Source: Gammaproteobacteria bacterium (GTDB taxonomy: Bacteria > Pseudomonadota > Gammaproteobacteria > Eutrophobiales > Eutrophobiaceae). Taken from it: a stretch of 64,000 nucleotides of DNA. The notes below the pieces were generated by a model. That model was not told the origin of the DNA and searched no databases. It saw only the letters and a program-made list of their open reading frames with translations. Below, piece after piece: positions 63,747 to 64,000 of this stretch. The stretch covers positions 1 through 64,000 of the forward strand of contig JAJDUB010000034.1 of NCBI GenBank assembly GCA_022826885.1, in the 5' to 3' direction. Position 1 is the stretch's first letter. Each line of letters starts with the position of its first letter. The position numbers and the translations under genes are program-made.

Positions 63747-64000
63747 TCATGGTTCTGGTTGTAATTCTTCACTTTTCTGGTTGTTGCCAACCATTTCCGG
63801 AAACACTTCATCGGCCTGGAATACCGGGCCGTCCACGCATACGCGCAGCATGGAAACCTTCCCGTTCCTGTAAACGGGAGCGGTACAGCCGGCGCAACCG
63901 CCTACGGCGCAGGCCATGTATTCTTCCAGTGAAACCTGGCAGGGAAGGGCAAATTCCCTGGCCAGGCCGGCAACGGCCTGCAACATGGGAGTCGGCCCGC
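63747..64000 (-). CDS. pyrK: PyrK-like dihydroorotate dehydrogenase electron-transfer subunit, C-terminal part (cut by window edge)
   Basis: Open to the right edge; the track begins at an internal Met, but the frame continues upstream as GPTPMLQAVAG, the usual NAD-binding motif. The C-terminal [2Fe-2S] region is CQVSLEEYMACAVGGCAGC and the last ligand lies in LRVCVDGPVFQADEVFPE. These are PyrK features, the FAD/[2Fe-2S] subunit passing electrons from the class 1B PyrD to NAD. Most gammas use the quinone-linked class 2 PyrD. An NAD(P)-dependent reductase subunit of related type is the main alternative. A short acidic tail (NNQKSEELQPEP) ends it. Confidence 0.8.
   Translation of the reverse strand, partial: GPTPMLQAVAGLAREFALPCQVSLEEYMACAVGGCAGCTAPVYRNGKVSMLRVCVDGPVFQADEVFPEMVGNNQKSEELQPEP

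Overview
The window is a chromosomal segment of a gammaproteobacterium. The evidence is gene order as well as gene content. The blocks coxB-coxA-ctaG-coxC-(DUF2909)-surf1-ctaA-ctaB, rpoH-ftsX-ftsE-ftsY with the M16 protease pair, rsmD-coaD-mutM, rpmG-rpmB-radC|coaBC-algC|pyrE and yggS-proC-yggT-DUF4426 all resemble Pseudomonas-like and marine gammaproteobacterial synteny. Three large TonB-dependent receptors, a pyrophosphate-linked glycolytic cassette, an orphan pqqA and a PyrK-type dihydroorotate dehydrogenase subunit suggest an environmental, possibly uncultured lineage. I cannot name a genus.

Layout. 1-7.1 kb: two TonB receptors flank an aspS/DUF502/FmdB group, all on minus. 7.1-10.3 kb: cytochrome b561, tRNA-Lys, a lipoprotein and a BepA-like M48 protease. 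10.4-14.2 kb (plus): PPi-dependent phosphofructokinase, a K+-independent H+-pumping pyrophosphatase and an unknown 157-aa protein. 14.3-21.8 kb (minus): maf-rsfS-nadD-proA-holA-lptE-leuS, then a ComEA-like protein. 21.8-26.9 kb: an origin-proximal region with dnaN-recF-gyrB but no dnaA, one consensus DnaA box and two parS-like sites inside recF. A 243-bp element with nested inverted repeats follows gyrB. 27.1-31.7 kb: comF diverging from bioBFCD. 31.8-40.4 kb: the cytochrome c oxidase and heme A operon. 40.4-44.1 kb (minus): rpoH-ftsX-ftsE-ftsY, with a perfect CIRCE element in front of rpoH. 44.1-53.4 kb: M16 pair, rsmD, coaD, ggt, mutM and the third TonB receptor. 53.5-64 kb: yaaA, ribosomal proteins L33 and L28, radC, coaBC, algC, pyrE, a GST, xth, DUF4426, yggT, proC, yggS, orphan pqqA and a truncated pyrK.

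How it works together. Most genes are housekeeping: replication, translation, division, aerobic respiration and cofactor synthesis (biotin, CoA, NAD, heme A). The PPi-PFK/H+-PPase pair links glycolysis or gluconeogenesis to PPi and proton motive force. Regulation is the least ordinary layer: a CIRCE operator overlapping a heat-shock-like promoter at rpoH, and a sigma-54-type promoter in front of a stand-alone pqqA that has its own terminator. Many gene ends carry small palindromes of the GGGGACGGA...TCCGTCCCC type. A second palindrome family has apparently been absorbed into the end of pyrE and also lies in the rpoH leader.

Limits: all calls are from reading sequence and family knowledge; no alignment or database search was run. 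I see no CRISPR array, prophage, complete insertion sequence or rRNA.
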